Shown here: positions 39,884-40,000 of the stretch, one piece after another
Position numbering within the stretch: position 1 is the first letter of the stretch
How the letters are laid out: every line of letters begins with the position of its first letter
The notes under the pieces: generated by a model
What the model was told of the DNA's origin: nothing
Database searches by the model: none
Seen by the model: only the letters and a program-made list of their open reading frames with translations
Source of the DNA: Cristatella mucedo
Taxonomy: Eukaryota; Bryozoa; Phylactolaemata; Cristatellidae
Assembly: GCA_009760855.2 (NCBI GenBank)
Contig: WPIO01000056.1
Location: 1,912,501-1,952,500, forward strand
Reading direction: 5' to 3'
DNA: 40,000 bases
Made by a program: the position numbers and the translations under genes

Positions 39884-40000
39884 GCTGGCTGTGATCGTGG
39901 AGATGGAAGTCTCCTACTCGCGCGCGACACTGCACCTGGCGGCGGCTGCAGCGTTCTCGTGCACTGCACGCTGCCGATGCCGATTGTCGGGTGGCCTCAT

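Overview
This window looks like intergenic or intronic nuclear DNA from an animal, most likely an invertebrate. The lineage cannot be fixed from the sequence alone. There are no operons, Shine-Dalgarno sites or long bacterial-type ORFs. What is visible is layered eukaryotic transposable elements: a hAT DNA transposon, several CR1/L2-like non-LTR retrotransposon (LINE) remnants, an R2-type retrotransposon remnant, and two tRNA-derived SINE families. Long CT, GT and GACA microsatellites and CpG-rich blocks fill much of the rest. I found no host protein-coding gene I would defend. Most open frames are low-complexity, CpG-driven or shadows of repeats.

Family names used here are local labels. LINE-A is CR1/L2-like; its 3' end carries a hairpin and an (ATT)n tail, with pieces at 1-500, 2700-3210, 6172-7060, 10590-10985, 18385-18490, 28005-28092, 31331-31556 and 36405-36660. 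LINE-B is CR1/L2-like with an ATTAC-type terminus, at 2563-3520 (interrupted), 4010-4380, 15735-16225, 23403-23682, 25905-27030, 28165-28280 and 29708-29748. LINE-C is one degraded copy at 18925-19935. SINE1 is tRNA-headed with a LINE-A-like tail, at 501-528 plus 2420-2530, 8757-8948, 10431-10570, 13165-13312, 17048-17205, 33283-33440 and 38805-38980. SINE2 is tRNA-headed with a different tail, at 4725-4893, 18045-18200, 23117-23372, 23686-23862 and 30935-31110.

Layout: 1-7.1 kb is nested repeats, with a hAT inside a SINE1 and a LINE-A inside a LINE-B. From 7.1 to 10.4 kb there is a 60-bp minisatellite, a GC-rich block and an AT-rich tract. From 10.4 to 17.4 kb there are SINE/LINE copies, an unidentified patch with possible broken coding sequence (12.3-13.2 kb) and a long CTGT/CT tract. 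From 17.4 to 28.3 kb LINE-A, -B and -C and SINE2 copies are scattered. From 28.3 to 33 kb there are CpG-rich blocks with a 27-bp-stem palindrome, a G-quadruplex motif and a minisatellite. From 34.2 to 35.6 kb two CT tracts flank the R2-type remnant. The rest is mostly featureless with a few SINE/LINE copies.

The main result is that SINE1 and LINE-A, whose bodies are otherwise unrelated, share a 3' hairpin: an AGCGCC/GGCGCT outer stem, a GAGA-TTAAGT-TCTC inner hairpin and identical arm spacing. This fits a SINE mobilised by a LINE whose reverse transcriptase recognises a 3' stem-loop. SINE2 and LINE-B share a second, different module.
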